Shown: one piece after another, positions 1-9,084 of the stretch | Numbering within the stretch: position 1 is the stretch's first letter | Layout of the letters: every line of letters starts with the position of its first letter | Source: Bacillota bacterium | Lineage (GTDB): Bacteria > Bacillota > Limnochordia > Darwinibacteriales > Darwinibacteriaceae | Length of the DNA: 36,854 bases | Direction of reading: 5' to 3' | Assembly: GCA_012518645.1 (NCBI GenBank) | Contig: JAAYRS010000110.1 | Location: forward strand, 1-36,854 | Translations under genes and position numbers: made by a program | Notes under the pieces: model-generated | The model's database searches: none | What the model was told of the DNA's origin: nothing | What the model saw: only the letters and a program-made list of their open reading frames with translations

Positions 1-946
1 AAGCCACAGGCAACGGTTCCGGAAAATTGGAGTTAAGGGGAATCTGGGTCAGTTGGCCAAAGATCCCGAAAGGGGAATTGGAATCGATGCTTCCCAAAAC
101 ATCCTGTTCCCCATGAAAAAATCCAAGTTTCTCTCCGGGAGAACCTTTGCTGCCCTGGCGCACACTATCAATATTGGCCTCTACGATGCTCCCTCCGGCA
201 ATCCTAATAGGCCGCCCCAGACTATCGGTAATGGTGTGGCCTAAAGCTCCAAAGCGCCCGCTGTATTGGTCGTAGAAGCTCATAGTCCCGACTCCTGCCG
301 CCGGATCTTCCAGAAAAATCCCAAGCAAATAGGTATAGGAATCACCCCCTAGAAGATCCGTTTGCCTGGACTTGACAGGCTGTACTTCACAAATAAAAGT
401 GCGGGTTCCCCGCCGCACCTGTATTTTCAAAACGTTTTTCTGTTCAGCCAAAAGATTGATTAACTGGCTGACCTGCTCCGGACGCCTAAGCTTGTAACCC
501 TCCACAGACAACATTACATCTCCGGGTAAAATCCCTCCGTCTTTGGCGGGAAAATGCTCTTTTCCGTCCAAGCCAACTACCCCGCCGACCTGATTAACAA
601 TCAGGCCTTCTGTACTTAAGAGCACTCCGATAGACTGCCCCCCGGGGTAGACCCGGATTAAAGGCACCACATCTACAACAACCCGGCTCAAATTCAGCCA
701 ACCGAAAAGGCTAACTTGGTAGGTGCTGGCACCAAGCTGATCAGTATTAAAAGGGCCTTTAACCTCCCGGCCATCAGCATCGTATAAACGCAACGGCGGC
801 CGTAATTCTAATGAAAGCTCCATCCCCGGAAATACTTTTAACTGCCGGGGAACACCACTCCAGTAAATCAAAAAAGGGATGGCACTGACTATTAAAAGTA
901 AACATAATAGTGCGACCAACCCCACTCGAGGCAAAATTTTCTTCAC
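1..946 (-). CDS. spoIVB: SpoIVB signalling serine peptidase (3' end outside window)
   Basis: SpoIVB is made in the forespore, secreted into the intermembrane space, and starts pro-sigma-K processing by cleaving SpoIVFA. About 315 codons are visible. There is an N-terminal membrane anchor, then a PDZ-like region (STEGLIV, GGILPGDVML), then the start of the S55 peptidase domain with GTMSFYDQ and GALGHTITD, whose His is the expected catalytic residue. The catalytic Ser lies beyond the left edge. I chose the GTG start because a GGGGGTAGG ribosome site lies 7 nt upstream and the anchor follows at once. It is the last gene of the recN group, as in Bacillus. A weak sigma-G-like pair (TCAATA, 18 nt, CAACCTA) lies at 984-1014. 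The mature sigma-K target gene is also in this window. Confidence 0.93.
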   Translation of the reverse strand, partial: MKKILPRVGLVALLCLLLIVSAIPFLIYWSGVPRQLKVFPGMELSLELRPPLRLYDADGREVKGPFNTDQLGASTYQVSLFGWLNLSRVVVDVVPLIRVYPGGQSIGVLLSTEGLIVNQVGGVVGLDGKEHFPAKDGGILPGDVMLSVEGYKLRRPEQVSQLINLLAEQKNVLKIQVRRGTRTFICEVQPVKSRQTDLLGGDSYTYLLGIFLEDPAAGVGTMSFYDQYSGRFGALGHTITDSLGRPIRIAGGSIVEANIDSVRQGSKGSPGEKLGFFHGEQDVLGSIDSNSPFGIFGQLTQIPLNSNFPEPLPVA

Positions 947-1019
947 AAAGCTACCTACCCCCTCAGCAATTTGCTTACGGTTGTAGGTTGCCCGGCTCTA
1001 AAGCCAGTTATTGAAGGAA

Positions 1020-2702
1020 CTAGCTGCCATCTGCCCTGCGTAACAGCTCCCGGGCATGTTCTTGGGTTATTCCCCGGTCAGTGGTACCTCCTAACATACG
1101 TACCAGCTCCTGCACCCGTTGATCAGAAGTTAGGACAGCTGCATCCACCGCGGTTTTGTTTAGGGACGTAGTTTTGCGAACAAAATAATGGTTAGCGGCG
1201 TAGCTGGCAATTAAAGGTAAATGCGTTATGCAAAAGACTTGACGAAATTGACTCAAGGCCCGAAGTTTTTCCCCTAAGTTAACCGCCGTTCTCCCGCCCA
1301 GGCCCGCGTCTATTTCATCGAAAATTACAGTGGGAATCTGCTCTGCTTTTGCTAAAATTGTTTTTAGAGCCAGCATTATCCGGGAAAGTTCCCCCCCGGA
1401 GGCGATTTTCGTCATTGGTTTAAGATCTTGGCCTAGATTCGGGGCAATCATAAACTTAGCATTCTCCAAACCCTGTCTTTGCGGATTTTGATCCGCATTA
1501 TTAAAAAACTGCACCTTGAAACGAGTATTAGCCATATTCAAATCCGCAAGTTCGTTTTCGACCTGCTGCTCCAAATCGGCGGCTAATTTCCGCCTAGAAA
1601 TACTTAATTCCCGGGCTAGGGCCTTCCATTCCTGTTTGACTTGCGAAGCCTGTTTTTGCAGGCGGCTAACAACAATTTCCCTATTCTCCAAATCCCGGAA
1701 CTCTTTTTCCGCAGCTCGCCCGTAGTCCAAAATCTCCTGGATAGTAGCACCATATTTCCTTTTAAGATTCTGGATCAGTACTAAACGGAGTTCGATTTCT
1801 TGGAGTCTTTCTTGATCAAGGGGCAGCTGTTCTAAGTAGTCCCTAAGATCACTCTTCAATTCCTCTAGTTGGATCTGGGCACCGGCGTAGGCCTCTTGAA
1901 AGGGATTTAGGCTTGGATCCAAAGCGGCAGCCCGCTCCAGCTCCGCTTGAGCCGAGGCCAAGCGGTAAAGCACTGGTTCTCCCTGCTCAAAAGGTTCTGC
2001 TAACGTCAAATACACATAATGGATGGCTTCCCGGATCCGATCTAAGTTCGCTAGCCGGGAGCGCTCCTGAACTAAATTTTCCTCCTCATCCGATTTTAAA
2101 TCCGCTCCGGCTATTTCTTCAATTTCGTGTTTAAGCAGATCGAGACGGCGGTTCCGTTCCCGTTCGTTCTTCTGTAGGCGGCTTTTCTCATCTTCAATCC
2201 CCCGCCAATCTTGGTAGAGTTTTTGTACCTTCTGCACTAGGCCGGCGTGATCAGAACCCCCGTAGGAATCCAGCAGGCCTAAATGACTGCTGGGATTGAG
2301 CAGGCTTTGACTGTCGTGCTGCCCAATAATGTCCACTAGGTGAACCCCAAGCTGGGCTAGCTGGCCCACGGTCGCCAAATGCCCGTTAATTAAACATTTG
2401 TTGCGGCCCCCCCGGTGAATTTCCCTGCTTAGGACCAATTCTTGATCAGCTGTCATCCCCCACTCTTTTAAAATACTTTTTATTTTAGGAATTGGAGTAA
2501 AACTGGCCGCTATTTTCGACGACTTTGCCCCGCTTGGAATTACTTCCCCGGAGGCCCGCCCCCCCAAGAGAAGTCCTAAAGCATCGATAATAATGGATTT
2601 TCCAGCGCCGGTTTCACCTGTTAAAACACTGAATCCAGAATAGAAAGATAATTCTACTTCTTTTATTAGAGCAAAATCCCGAATTTGAAGCTCCTTGAGC
2701 AC
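1020..2702 (-). CDS. recN: DNA repair protein RecN
   Basis: RecN is an SMC-like ATPase that acts early at double-strand breaks. The protein is 560 residues, normal for the family. The Walker A motif GETGAGKS is at residues 29-36. A long central coiled coil is broken by a hinge, and the C-terminal half has the ABC signature (ASGGELSR) and Walker B (VIFDEIDAGLGG). The start is GTG, preceded by GGAGGG that overlaps the end of argR. The gap to argR is only 4 nt, so the two are co-transcribed and probably translationally coupled. The order argR-recN-spoIVB is the conserved Bacillota order. Confidence 0.97.
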   Translation of the reverse strand: MLKELQIRDFALIKEVELSFYSGFSVLTGETGAGKSIIIDALGLLLGGRASGEVIPSGAKSSKIAASFTPIPKIKSILKEWGMTADQELVLSREIHRGGRNKCLINGHLATVGQLAQLGVHLVDIIGQHDSQSLLNPSSHLGLLDSYGGSDHAGLVQKVQKLYQDWRGIEDEKSRLQKNERERNRRLDLLKHEIEEIAGADLKSDEEENLVQERSRLANLDRIREAIHYVYLTLAEPFEQGEPVLYRLASAQAELERAAALDPSLNPFQEAYAGAQIQLEELKSDLRDYLEQLPLDQERLQEIELRLVLIQNLKRKYGATIQEILDYGRAAEKEFRDLENREIVVSRLQKQASQVKQEWKALARELSISRRKLAADLEQQVENELADLNMANTRFKVQFFNNADQNPQRQGLENAKFMIAPNLGQDLKPMTKIASGGELSRIMLALKTILAKAEQIPTVIFDEIDAGLGGRTAVNLGEKLRALSQFRQVFCITHLPLIASYAANHYFVRKTTSLNKTAVDAAVLTSDQRVQELVRMLGGTTDRGITQEHARELLRRADGS

Positions 2703-2706
2703 TCCT

Positions 2707-3183
2707 TCATCCCTCCATTAATTCTTGGATTCTGAGATAGAGCTGGCCGGTCCGGCCCTCCGGTTTTGATTGCTGTTTTTCCTCACGGCCTAAGATTAAG
2801 ATGGAATCGTCACCGGCGATACTGCCCACCATTTCCGGCCATTCCAGTTCATCGATTATTGCGGCTACAGCGTGGGCCCCGCCGGGATAAGTTTTAACCA
2901 TAATTAAAGAACCGCTAAAATCTAAACCCCGGACATAGTCGTTGAAAATACGTTTGGCCCGGCGGTAGAGATCCCCTTTTGTAACGCTGCCGGGCAAGGA
3001 GTATTTATAGCCGCCTTTTCCATTGGATATTTTGGCCAGCCGCAGTTCCTTAATATCTCTAGAAACCGTTGCTTGCGTTACTTTGTACCCGTAACTGTGC
3101 AACAGTTTCATCAGTTCTTTTTGTGTTTCCACACTTTGATTTTGGATAATCTTTAGCAATTGATTTTGCCTTCTAATTTTCAT
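2707..3183 (-). CDS. argR: Arginine repressor ArgR/AhrC
   Basis: This is a hexameric arginine-responsive DNA-binding regulator of arginine synthesis and breakdown. The 158-residue protein has an N-terminal winged helix-turn-helix (TQATVSRDIKELRLAKI) and a C-terminal oligomerisation and arginine-binding domain ending in GSIAGDDSILIL, where the paired Asp residues contact arginine in the family. A GTG six bases upstream (3189) is possible, but the ATG at 3183 has a G-rich ribosome site at a proper distance. The gene overlaps the end of nadK by 11 nt. No arginine genes are nearby. In this cluster the position is conserved through co-transcription with recN. Confidence 0.95.
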   Translation of the reverse strand: MKIRRQNQLLKIIQNQSVETQKELMKLLHSYGYKVTQATVSRDIKELRLAKISNGKGGYKYSLPGSVTKGDLYRRAKRIFNDYVRGLDFSGSLIMVKTYPGGAHAVAAIIDELEWPEMVGSIAGDDSILILGREEKQQSKPEGRTGQLYLRIQELMEG

Positions 3184-4012
3184 GAGCACCCCCCCAAGTT
3201 TGAGGCATTTGCAGCCTAGAATGAAGTACTTGGAAAAACCCCCGTCCGCTTAGTTTAACAAAAAGCGCGGGCAAGGGGGCTTTTTTTATATTAATTCGAT
3301 CACCGCTGCGCAACGGAAAACCCTCCTGGCCATCTATTGTTAGCATGACCTCTTCACTAGCGCTATTTAAACGCAAGCTAACTTTTACTTCCGGCCGAGC
3401 AACAACTGAACGTGAAGATAAAGAGTGGGGACAGATGGGAGTAACGCAAATGGATTCAAGTAAAGGTTCAATGATCGGCCCCCCCGCTGAAAGAGAATAG
3501 GCAGTGGATCCAGTGGGGGTTGCTACAATTACACCGTCGGCAAAATAGTCGGTGACATGCTGCTCGTCAATGAAAATGCTTAGATCGATCAATCGCGCAA
3601 ACGTCCCCCGGGTAATCACAAAATCGTTTAATGCGCGGAATTTTCCCACAGTCTTTTTCTTTCGCCAAATAGTGGCCTCGATCAACATGCGCTCCTCCAA
3701 GGTATACTTCCCCGCTAAGAATTGTTCCACAGCGGGGAAAAGGGCATCCGTTTCTACTTCTGTCAAAAATCCTAAATGGCCGATGTTAACTCCAAAAACA
3801 GGCACTTGGACTTCGCTGGCCAAGCGGGCAGCATATAAAAGAGTGCCGTCCCCTCCCAAAACGATAATTATCTTGAATTTGGAGAGATCAGCTTGCTCGG
3901 GTTGTTTCAGTACTTTGGAAATAATATTCCGGTTCTTCAAAAACTCTTCCAATTCTAAAGTTAGATCTAAAGCGGCTTGTTTGTCTCTATGAGGGACGAT
4001 CCCTATTCCCAC
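3173..4012 (-). CDS. nadK: NAD kinase
   Basis: This enzyme phosphorylates NAD to NADP in the cytoplasm. The protein is 279 residues. The GGDGT motif is at residues 53-57, followed by GVNIGHLGFLTE, NDFVITRG and the conserved TPTGSTAYSLSAGGPI segment, which together form the nucleotide and NAD sites. The start is GTG with AAAGGAG about 10 nt upstream. It lies between tlyA (15 nt gap) and argR (overlap), as in many Clostridia. Confidence 0.96.
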   Translation of the reverse strand: MGIGIVPHRDKQAALDLTLELEEFLKNRNIISKVLKQPEQADLSKFKIIIVLGGDGTLLYAARLASEVQVPVFGVNIGHLGFLTEVETDALFPAVEQFLAGKYTLEERMLIEATIWRKKKTVGKFRALNDFVITRGTFARLIDLSIFIDEQHVTDYFADGVIVATPTGSTAYSLSAGGPIIEPLLESICVTPICPHSLSSRSVVARPEVKVSLRLNSASEEVMLTIDGQEGFPLRSGDRINIKKAPLPALFVKLSGRGFFQVLHSRLQMPQTWGGAHEN

Positions 4013-4027
4013 GCCCTTTTCTCTCCT

Positions 4028-4825
4028 TTACATTCCCCGGTGATACTGCCACCCCGCCTTAATTGCTTTTTTTACCACTGCAGCCGAATCCCGGAAAGAA
4101 ATACCCCTTTTGAAATATGCTAAATATTCTAAATTCCCTTTAGTGCCTGTAAGAGGCGAAAAATCAAATGCCTCCAGGCCAAAATCCGCTTGCTGCAAAT
4201 GGTTAATTAACGGGGGGAGGAATTCCAGATGAATCCCAGGATTATTGATAACCCCACTTTTATTTAAGCCCCGGCCTTCCGTTTCGAATTGGGGTTTCAC
4301 CAAGGCAATAATTTGGCCTTTTGGAGTTAATAGTCCCCGGACAGCCGGAAATACTTTTCTCAAAGAAATGAAAGAAACATCAATTGTCGCTAAATCAGCC
4401 GGGTCCGCTAAATGCTCCGGGCGCAAGTACCGTATGTTGGTTTTATCTAAAACCGTTACCCGCGGATCCTTCTGCAGTTCCTGCGCTAATTGATTTTGAC
4501 CAACATCAACTGCATAAACGTGCCTAACTCCATTCTGCAGTAGGCAGCTGGTAAAACCGCCGGCGGATGCCCCCACATCTAAAGCTGTAAGCCCGGAAAG
4601 ATCAAGCTGCCACAATTTTATGGCTTTTTCCAACTTAAGGCCTGCTCTGCTCGGGTACCTCCAAGCCGGGCCCTCCACTTCAAGGGCGGCATCGAGTGGT
4701 GTAGAAAAAGCGGGTTTTTTCACAATCCGCCCATTAACGCTTACATACCCCCGGCGGATGGCCTCTTGCGCCCGTTGGCGGGAAACAAAATACCCTTTTT
4801 GCACCAAGAGCACATCCAAACGCAC
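4028..4825 (-). CDS. tlyA: TlyA-family rRNA 2'-O-methyltransferase
   Basis: TlyA-family enzymes use S-adenosylmethionine to 2'-O-methylate ribosomal RNA. The N-terminal S4 RNA-binding domain (about residues 1-60, with RAQEAIRRGYVSVNG) is followed by an FtsJ-like fold with the cofactor motif ALDVGASAGGFTSCLL and the acidic VDVG and TIDVSFISL strands. The start is GTG, only 8 nt from the end of dxs. A clear close ribosome site is lacking (a G-run lies about 14 nt upstream), so it probably depends on coupling with dxs. The size (265 residues) is typical. The family member in Bacillus is YqxC. The exact rRNA position modified cannot be read from sequence. Confidence 0.92.
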   Translation of the reverse strand: MRLDVLLVQKGYFVSRQRAQEAIRRGYVSVNGRIVKKPAFSTPLDAALEVEGPAWRYPSRAGLKLEKAIKLWQLDLSGLTALDVGASAGGFTSCLLQNGVRHVYAVDVGQNQLAQELQKDPRVTVLDKTNIRYLRPEHLADPADLATIDVSFISLRKVFPAVRGLLTPKGQIIALVKPQFETEGRGLNKSGVINNPGIHLEFLPPLINHLQQADFGLEAFDFSPLTGTKGNLEYLAYFKRGISFRDSAAVVKKAIKAGWQYHRGM

Positions 4826-4833
4826 AAAGACGG

Positions 4834-6711
4834 CTAATCCCCCCTACCGGCCGCGCTGGGCGGATGGCCTAAAACAATTTGGCGCACCGTTTCGGCGATG
4901 GTCCGGTAAGTTAGACCGAACTCTTCCCAAAGTCTGGAAATGCTGCCTTGAGGAATAAATTGATCCGGATAACCCAGGCGATGCACTAAAAGATCCGGTT
5001 CCGCAGCTAATAGTTCGAGGACCGCAGAGCCAAATCCCCCACTTAAAACATGATCCTCAACTGTTAGCACTCTTTTGCTTTCCCGTGCCAGCCGTAAAAT
5101 CAAATCAGCATCGAGGGGCTTTACCGAACGCGCATTAACCACACTGCAGTTTAGCTCCGGCTCCAGCACTTTGGCAGCTTGGAGTGCCACTTCTGTTAAT
5201 TGGCCCAATGCCAGGATCAAACAATCGCTGCCCGACTTAAGCTGCTTCGCTTTAATATCCCGCCCCGGAGATATTTTTTCTGGGCTGAAGCAAGGTGTCG
5301 TTACTCCGCGGGGGTAGCGGATGGCAATAGGTCCTTCTCGTTGAAGCGCCCAATTTAGCATGGTACAAAGCTCCCCACCGTCGCTGGGGGCTAAAATTGT
5401 CAAGTTAGGGACGGGCCGCAAGAAACTCAAATCAAAGACTCCGTGGTGGGTAGGACCATCATCCCCAACTACGCCGGCCCGATCCACTCCAATTATTACC
5501 GGTAAGTTTTGTAAAGCTATGTCATGGATAAGTTGATCATAACCCCGTTGTAAAAAGGTGGAATAAATAGCGGCAACGGGCCGCAGACCTTGTTTGGCCA
5601 TCCCCGCGGCCAGAGTCAAAGCGTGCTGCTCTGCAATGCCCACATCGAAAGAACGTTCCGGAAAAACTTTTGCAAACTCACCTAAGCCGGTCCCATCGCG
5701 CATAGCTGCGGTAATGGCAACTATTTTAGGATTTTTTTTCGCTAACTGTACTAAACTTTGCCCAAAAACATCACTAAAGGAAATTTCACTTTTACGTTTG
5801 ACTTTTAACGGCCCTACCCCATGGTAACGGGAAGGATTTTCTTCCGCTAAAGTGTGACCTCTCCCTTTTTGGGTGTAAGTATGAATTAAAACGGGGCCGC
5901 CCCGTTTAATTCCGTTAGTAATGGCTTTTTGCAGCAAAGAAATATTATGGCCGTCAAAAGGGCCGAAGTAAGCAAAACCCAGTTCCTCAAAAAGCTGACC
6001 GGGCAGCATATTTTTCAGAGCCTTTTTAAACTTTAGGGTCAGCTTAAGCAGTGGTTTACCCACAGCGGGAATCCTGCCCAACAGGGCCATAAAGCCTTCC
6101 CTAGCCCGAAACAATGTGGTATCGGAACGGACCCGGCTGAGATAATCACTAAGGGCCCCAACATTGTTAGTAATAGACATTTCATTATCGTTAAGAATTA
6201 CAACCAAATCTTTACCCAAAGAACCGATATGGTTGAGAGCTTCAAAAGCCATCCCGCCCGTAAGGGCACCATCCCCGATTACCGCCGCTATCTTGTAATC
6301 TTCCATTAATAAATCCCTGGCTGCCGCCATGCCGGCAGCGGCGGAAATTGAAGTGGAGCTATGGCCTACCCCAAAATGATCGTGTTCGCTTTCTGCAGGA
6401 AGGGGAAACCCGGAGATACCACCCCACTGCCGTAGCGAACGGAATTCTTTTAAACGCCCGGTGATCAATTTGTGAGCATAGCACTGATGCCCCACGTCCC
6501 AGATAATTTTATCCCTAGGGCTCGCAAGTACAGAATGGAGAGCAAGGGTCAATTCCACCACGCCCAAATTGGCACCGAGATGTCCGCCGTTTGTCTCCAC
6601 CGTGGAAATTATCTCCCGCCTGATCTCCTCAGCTAATACCTGCAGCTGCGTAAGATCAAGTTTTTTTAGATCTTCCGGTGAGTTAATTTTTTCTAACAGG
6701 GATTTAGTCAT
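4834..6711 (-). CDS. dxs: 1-deoxy-D-xylulose-5-phosphate synthase
   Basis: Dxs condenses pyruvate with glyceraldehyde 3-phosphate, the first step of the non-mevalonate isoprenoid pathway. The 625-residue protein has the thiamine diphosphate and magnesium site GDGALTGG at 146-153, NDNEMSI at 174-180, the substrate-site DVGHQ at 72-76, and the second transketolase-type domain with GIAEQHAL. It starts at ATG with GAGG upstream, 5 nt after oapA. Together with ispA it makes this region an isoprenoid locus, and the OLE RNA and oapA lie between the two, as in known OLE loci. Confidence 0.97.
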   Translation of the reverse strand: MTKSLLEKINSPEDLKKLDLTQLQVLAEEIRREIISTVETNGGHLGANLGVVELTLALHSVLASPRDKIIWDVGHQCYAHKLITGRLKEFRSLRQWGGISGFPLPAESEHDHFGVGHSSTSISAAAGMAAARDLLMEDYKIAAVIGDGALTGGMAFEALNHIGSLGKDLVVILNDNEMSITNNVGALSDYLSRVRSDTTLFRAREGFMALLGRIPAVGKPLLKLTLKFKKALKNMLPGQLFEELGFAYFGPFDGHNISLLQKAITNGIKRGGPVLIHTYTQKGRGHTLAEENPSRYHGVGPLKVKRKSEISFSDVFGQSLVQLAKKNPKIVAITAAMRDGTGLGEFAKVFPERSFDVGIAEQHALTLAAGMAKQGLRPVAAIYSTFLQRGYDQLIHDIALQNLPVIIGVDRAGVVGDDGPTHHGVFDLSFLRPVPNLTILAPSDGGELCTMLNWALQREGPIAIRYPRGVTTPCFSPEKISPGRDIKAKQLKSGSDCLILALGQLTEVALQAAKVLEPELNCSVVNARSVKPLDADLILRLARESKRVLTVEDHVLSGGFGSAVLELLAAEPDLLVHRLGYPDQFIPQGSISRLWEEFGLTYRTIAETVRQIVLGHPPSAAGRGD

Positions 6712-6716
6712 TGCTT

Positions 6717-7283
6717 TTACCTCTTTTTATTCTTTACTGCAGTAGAATCCAGTGTAAGGCCCAAGGCCTCTAAGGAACGCAACACCCGCCCTACCGCAAT
6801 TAAAACACTTGTAGAGTTGGAAATGGCAAAACTTTTACCCAGGGACTTGCCGCCGACTGTAAACGCAGCCACCAAAGCTACAATAAAAGTAGTTGTCAGC
6901 GTTTCTTCCAAACCTAAGGACGGCGGGGAAAGTTGGAAAATCAAGGACACACCTATGGCACCGCTTAAAGTCCCGGCCACATCCCCCACCAAGTCGTTGC
7001 AAAAAGTAGATACTCCGTCCGCATGGCGGACCAACCAGATAGCCTGCTTAGCCCCAACGATGCGGTTGGAAGCCATAGCGTGCAAGGGGGATTCATCGCT
7101 GGCGGTAGCGGCAACCCCAATAACATCAAAAAGCACCCCTATGAGGATAATAAAAAGTAGTAACACTAAGCTAGGTGCCAAAGGCAAAAATGCCAGTAAG
7201 CTGTTACTACTTAAATTTAATAAGATGGACAGGACAAAGGTAGTAAGTGTCAACACAAATACTGTTTTCCAGCGTTTGCACAT
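6717..7283 (-). CDS. oapA: OLE-associated membrane protein OapA (DUF21-like)
   Basis: OapA is the membrane protein that binds OLE RNA and holds it at the cell membrane. The product is 188 residues with about four hydrophobic segments. It has the family's conserved block FDVIGVAATASDESPLHAMAS, followed by ICND-like FCNDLVGDVAGTLSGAIG. This block resembles the DUF21/CNNM magnesium transporter domain. The open frame could extend upstream to 7373, but the ATG at 7283 has GGAAGAG just upstream and the earlier stretch belongs to the RNA gene. The position, directly after the structured RNA and directly before dxs, matches characterised OLE loci. The call rests on motif recall plus gene order. Confidence 0.85.
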   Translation of the reverse strand: MCKRWKTVFVLTLTTFVLSILLNLSSNSLLAFLPLAPSLVLLLFIILIGVLFDVIGVAATASDESPLHAMASNRIVGAKQAIWLVRHADGVSTFCNDLVGDVAGTLSGAIGVSLIFQLSPPSLGLEETLTTTFIVALVAAFTVGGKSLGKSFAISNSTSVLIAVGRVLRSLEALGLTLDSTAVKNKKR

Positions 7284-7299
7284 GTTATCTCTTCCTTGG

Positions 7300-7932
7300 T
7301 GAAAAAGTGAATGGCAGCGAAACGAGTAAAGATTGTGGCTTAGGTCCAGCAGGTTTTCCCAAAGATCTTCCAATCCGTCGCCGCGATTGGCGGTTTCCCC
7401 TTTCCAATCTTTTCGCTTGTCACCAAAGGCGAGGCTGAATTACCACTTAGACCACACCGTAATCCCCGTTCCGCCATCTCTAAAAGAAACAGTCTAGGAG
7501 TTTTCCCCAACATCAAGCTGTGCTTTCTAGTCTCTTTTGCAATGAAGGTTTCAAGAGTTTCCACCTTAATGGATAACAGAATTTCCCGGCCAAGAAAACC
7601 CCGTATTTTTAACTACAATCCCCCAAACACCACTCAAGACAGGCTACTCTGCACCCAATACCATGTATTTTTTCCCGTATCGCATGCAGGTTCAATCCCA
7701 AGCCGTAAAAACACGTTCTCCGTATTTCCACAGACGTGGGTCTCCGCGGGAGGAGGGTCAACGCCTACATGCCGTTGTAGATCGCCCCCCGCCCTTAACC
7801 CCCAGCAGCAGCCCTCAGCTGGGCGCCGAAAGCCACCACCAGAGACTTCATCGTTGTGCCCTTAACGGATTTTTAAGCCCGCTTTCAAAAACAAGCTTGA
7901 TGACTAGAATACTGCGCCATCCACTTTAAATC
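7300..7932 (-). ncRNA. ole: OLE RNA (ornate, large, extremophilic RNA)
   Basis: About 630 nt without a credible gene lie between ispA and oapA. This is the size and exact position of OLE RNA, a highly structured RNA that forms a membrane ribonucleoprotein with OapA (and OapB/OapC elsewhere) and is linked to tolerance of cold, alcohol and magnesium stress. The sequence has its own promoter ending near 7939 and is rich in G and in paired segments. Examples are CCCAGC/GCTGGG around 7801-7823, CTACA/TGTAG at 7765-7780, and the CGCCAAT/ATTGG-type pairings near 7380. Open frames inside it have no ribosome sites and no recognisable product. The 5' end is inferred from the promoter. The 3' end is set by the oapA ribosome site, and the transcript probably continues into oapA and dxs. 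An Infernal search with the Rfam OLE model would settle it. Confidence 0.85.
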
Positions 7933-7938
7933 GATTTT

Positions 7939-7968
7939 ATTATACCATATGCCTTGAAATCGGTGCAA
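7939..7968 (-). promoter_or_regulatory. Sigma-A promoter of OLE RNA-oapA
   Basis: TTGCAC and TATAAT are separated by 18 nt, with an extended -10 (TG-G-TATAAT). The -35 lies 7 nt after the ispA stop codon, so this is an internal promoter that makes the RNA independent of ispA transcription. The predicted start is near 7932. Confidence 0.7.
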
Positions 7969-7975
7969 GTCCATC

Positions 7976-8869
7976 TTAATAGTCCCTTCGAAGGAGGAAA
8001 AGGGCTAGTTCCCGCAGCAGCCAAGCATCCTCTGAGAATCCTTCTAAAGCTTGAAGGCACTGATTAACGTAGGTTTTCGCCATTTTCTTAGAACGTTCCA
8101 ACCCAAAGAGCCTGGGATAAGTCTGTTTTTCTAAACGCCGATCGGAACCGACTTTTTTACCCAAGAGATCCGGATCCCCCATTTCATCCAGGATATCATC
8201 TGTAATCTGGAAAGCTAGTCCGAAATTTCGAGCATAAGCGGTAATGGCCTTTATTTGTTCTTCTTTCCCTTCCCCCACAATTGCCCCGCCGCGCAGTGCG
8301 GCGGAAATAAGGGCACCGGTTTTATGTGCATGAATGTACTCCAGGACAGCTAAATCCGGTCTCTCCCCTTGAGAAAGGATATCTACAACCTGTCCCCCTA
8401 CCATGCCTCGAGAGCCACAGCTGGAAGCAACTTCCGCAATTACCCTAAGGGCGATTGGAGGTGGAACACCGTATTTTTCCGGCATTTTGGCCAGTTCAGC
8501 GAAGGCCTCTGTCAGCAGAGCATCGCCGGCCAAAACAGCTACCGCCTCCCCGTAGACTTTATGATTTGCAGGCTTGCCCCTCCGCAAATCGTCATCGTCC
8601 ATACAGGGCAAATCGTCGTGGACTAAGGAATAAGCATGGATCATTTCCAACGCTGCCGCCAAACCGTAAGTTCTGCCTACATCGCCTGCCACAGCTTTAC
8701 AAGCGCCCATAACTAACAAGGCTCTAAGGCGCTTTCCTCCCCCCAACGTAGAATAACGCATGGATTCGTGGAGTAAATAAGGTTTTTGAACAGCTTGGGG
8801 CAATGATTTTGTTAAGATCTCTTCTATTTTTCCAGCCTTAGCCCGCCAAACAGTTTCAAAAGCCTTCAA
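7976..8869 (-). CDS. ispA: Polyprenyl (farnesyl) diphosphate synthase
   Basis: The enzyme joins isopentenyl diphosphate to allylic diphosphates to make geranyl and farnesyl diphosphate for quinones and cell-wall lipid carriers. The 297-residue protein has the first Asp-rich motif DDLPCMDDDDLRRG at 85-98 (DDxxxxD form) and the second, FQITDDILDEMGD. Both bind magnesium-diphosphate. The start is TTG, overlapping the xseB stop (gaTTGA). It is chosen because GGAGGTG lies 10 nt upstream and the product begins as expected. Chain length cannot be decided from sequence alone, but short-chain farnesyl synthase fits this locus. Confidence 0.95.
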   Translation of the reverse strand: MKAFETVWRAKAGKIEEILTKSLPQAVQKPYLLHESMRYSTLGGGKRLRALLVMGACKAVAGDVGRTYGLAAALEMIHAYSLVHDDLPCMDDDDLRRGKPANHKVYGEAVAVLAGDALLTEAFAELAKMPEKYGVPPPIALRVIAEVASSCGSRGMVGGQVVDILSQGERPDLAVLEYIHAHKTGALISAALRGGAIVGEGKEEQIKAITAYARNFGLAFQITDDILDEMGDPDLLGKKVGSDRRLEKQTYPRLFGLERSKKMAKTYVNQCLQALEGFSEDAWLLRELALFLLRRDY

Positions 8870-9084
8870 TCTTCGTTCACCTCCAAGTGATAATCCTCTT
8901 CTCCGTTGATTAAGGTTTTAATCTTAGTTTCGGCCTGATCAAGCTTTTGATGGCAGAGACGGGCTAATTTAACACCTTCTTCAAACAGCTCTAAGGATTC
9001 CTCCAAAGCCGCCTCTCCTTTTTCTAAAGTGCGGACAATTTCTTCCAGTCGGGCCAAGGCCGCTTCAAATTTCAAATCATCCAT
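8866..9084 (-). CDS. xseB: Exodeoxyribonuclease VII small subunit
   Basis: The small helical subunit binds XseA to form exonuclease VII, which degrades single-stranded DNA. The 72-residue protein has the family's FEAALARLEEIVRTLE and LEESLELFEEGVKL helices. It overlaps xseA by 8 nt and ispA by 4 nt, showing tight translational coupling. Confidence 0.95.
   Translation of the reverse strand: MDDLKFEAALARLEEIVRTLEKGEAALEESLELFEEGVKLARLCHQKLDQAETKIKTLINGEEDYHLEVNED

Noticed and set aside
6817-7302. 161-residue plus-strand frame
   Set aside because: It is antisense to oapA, whose membrane-protein frame and family motifs are clear.
7689-7699. GGTTCAATCCC, like a tRNA T-loop, on the plus strand
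   Set aside because: No acceptor, D or anticodon arms surround it; it lies within the OLE RNA on the opposite strand. No tRNA or rRNA was found in the window.
7340-7929. Open frames on both strands inside the ispA-oapA gap
   Set aside because: They lack ribosome sites, have odd composition (Pro, Ser and Arg rich) and overlap the structured OLE RNA.
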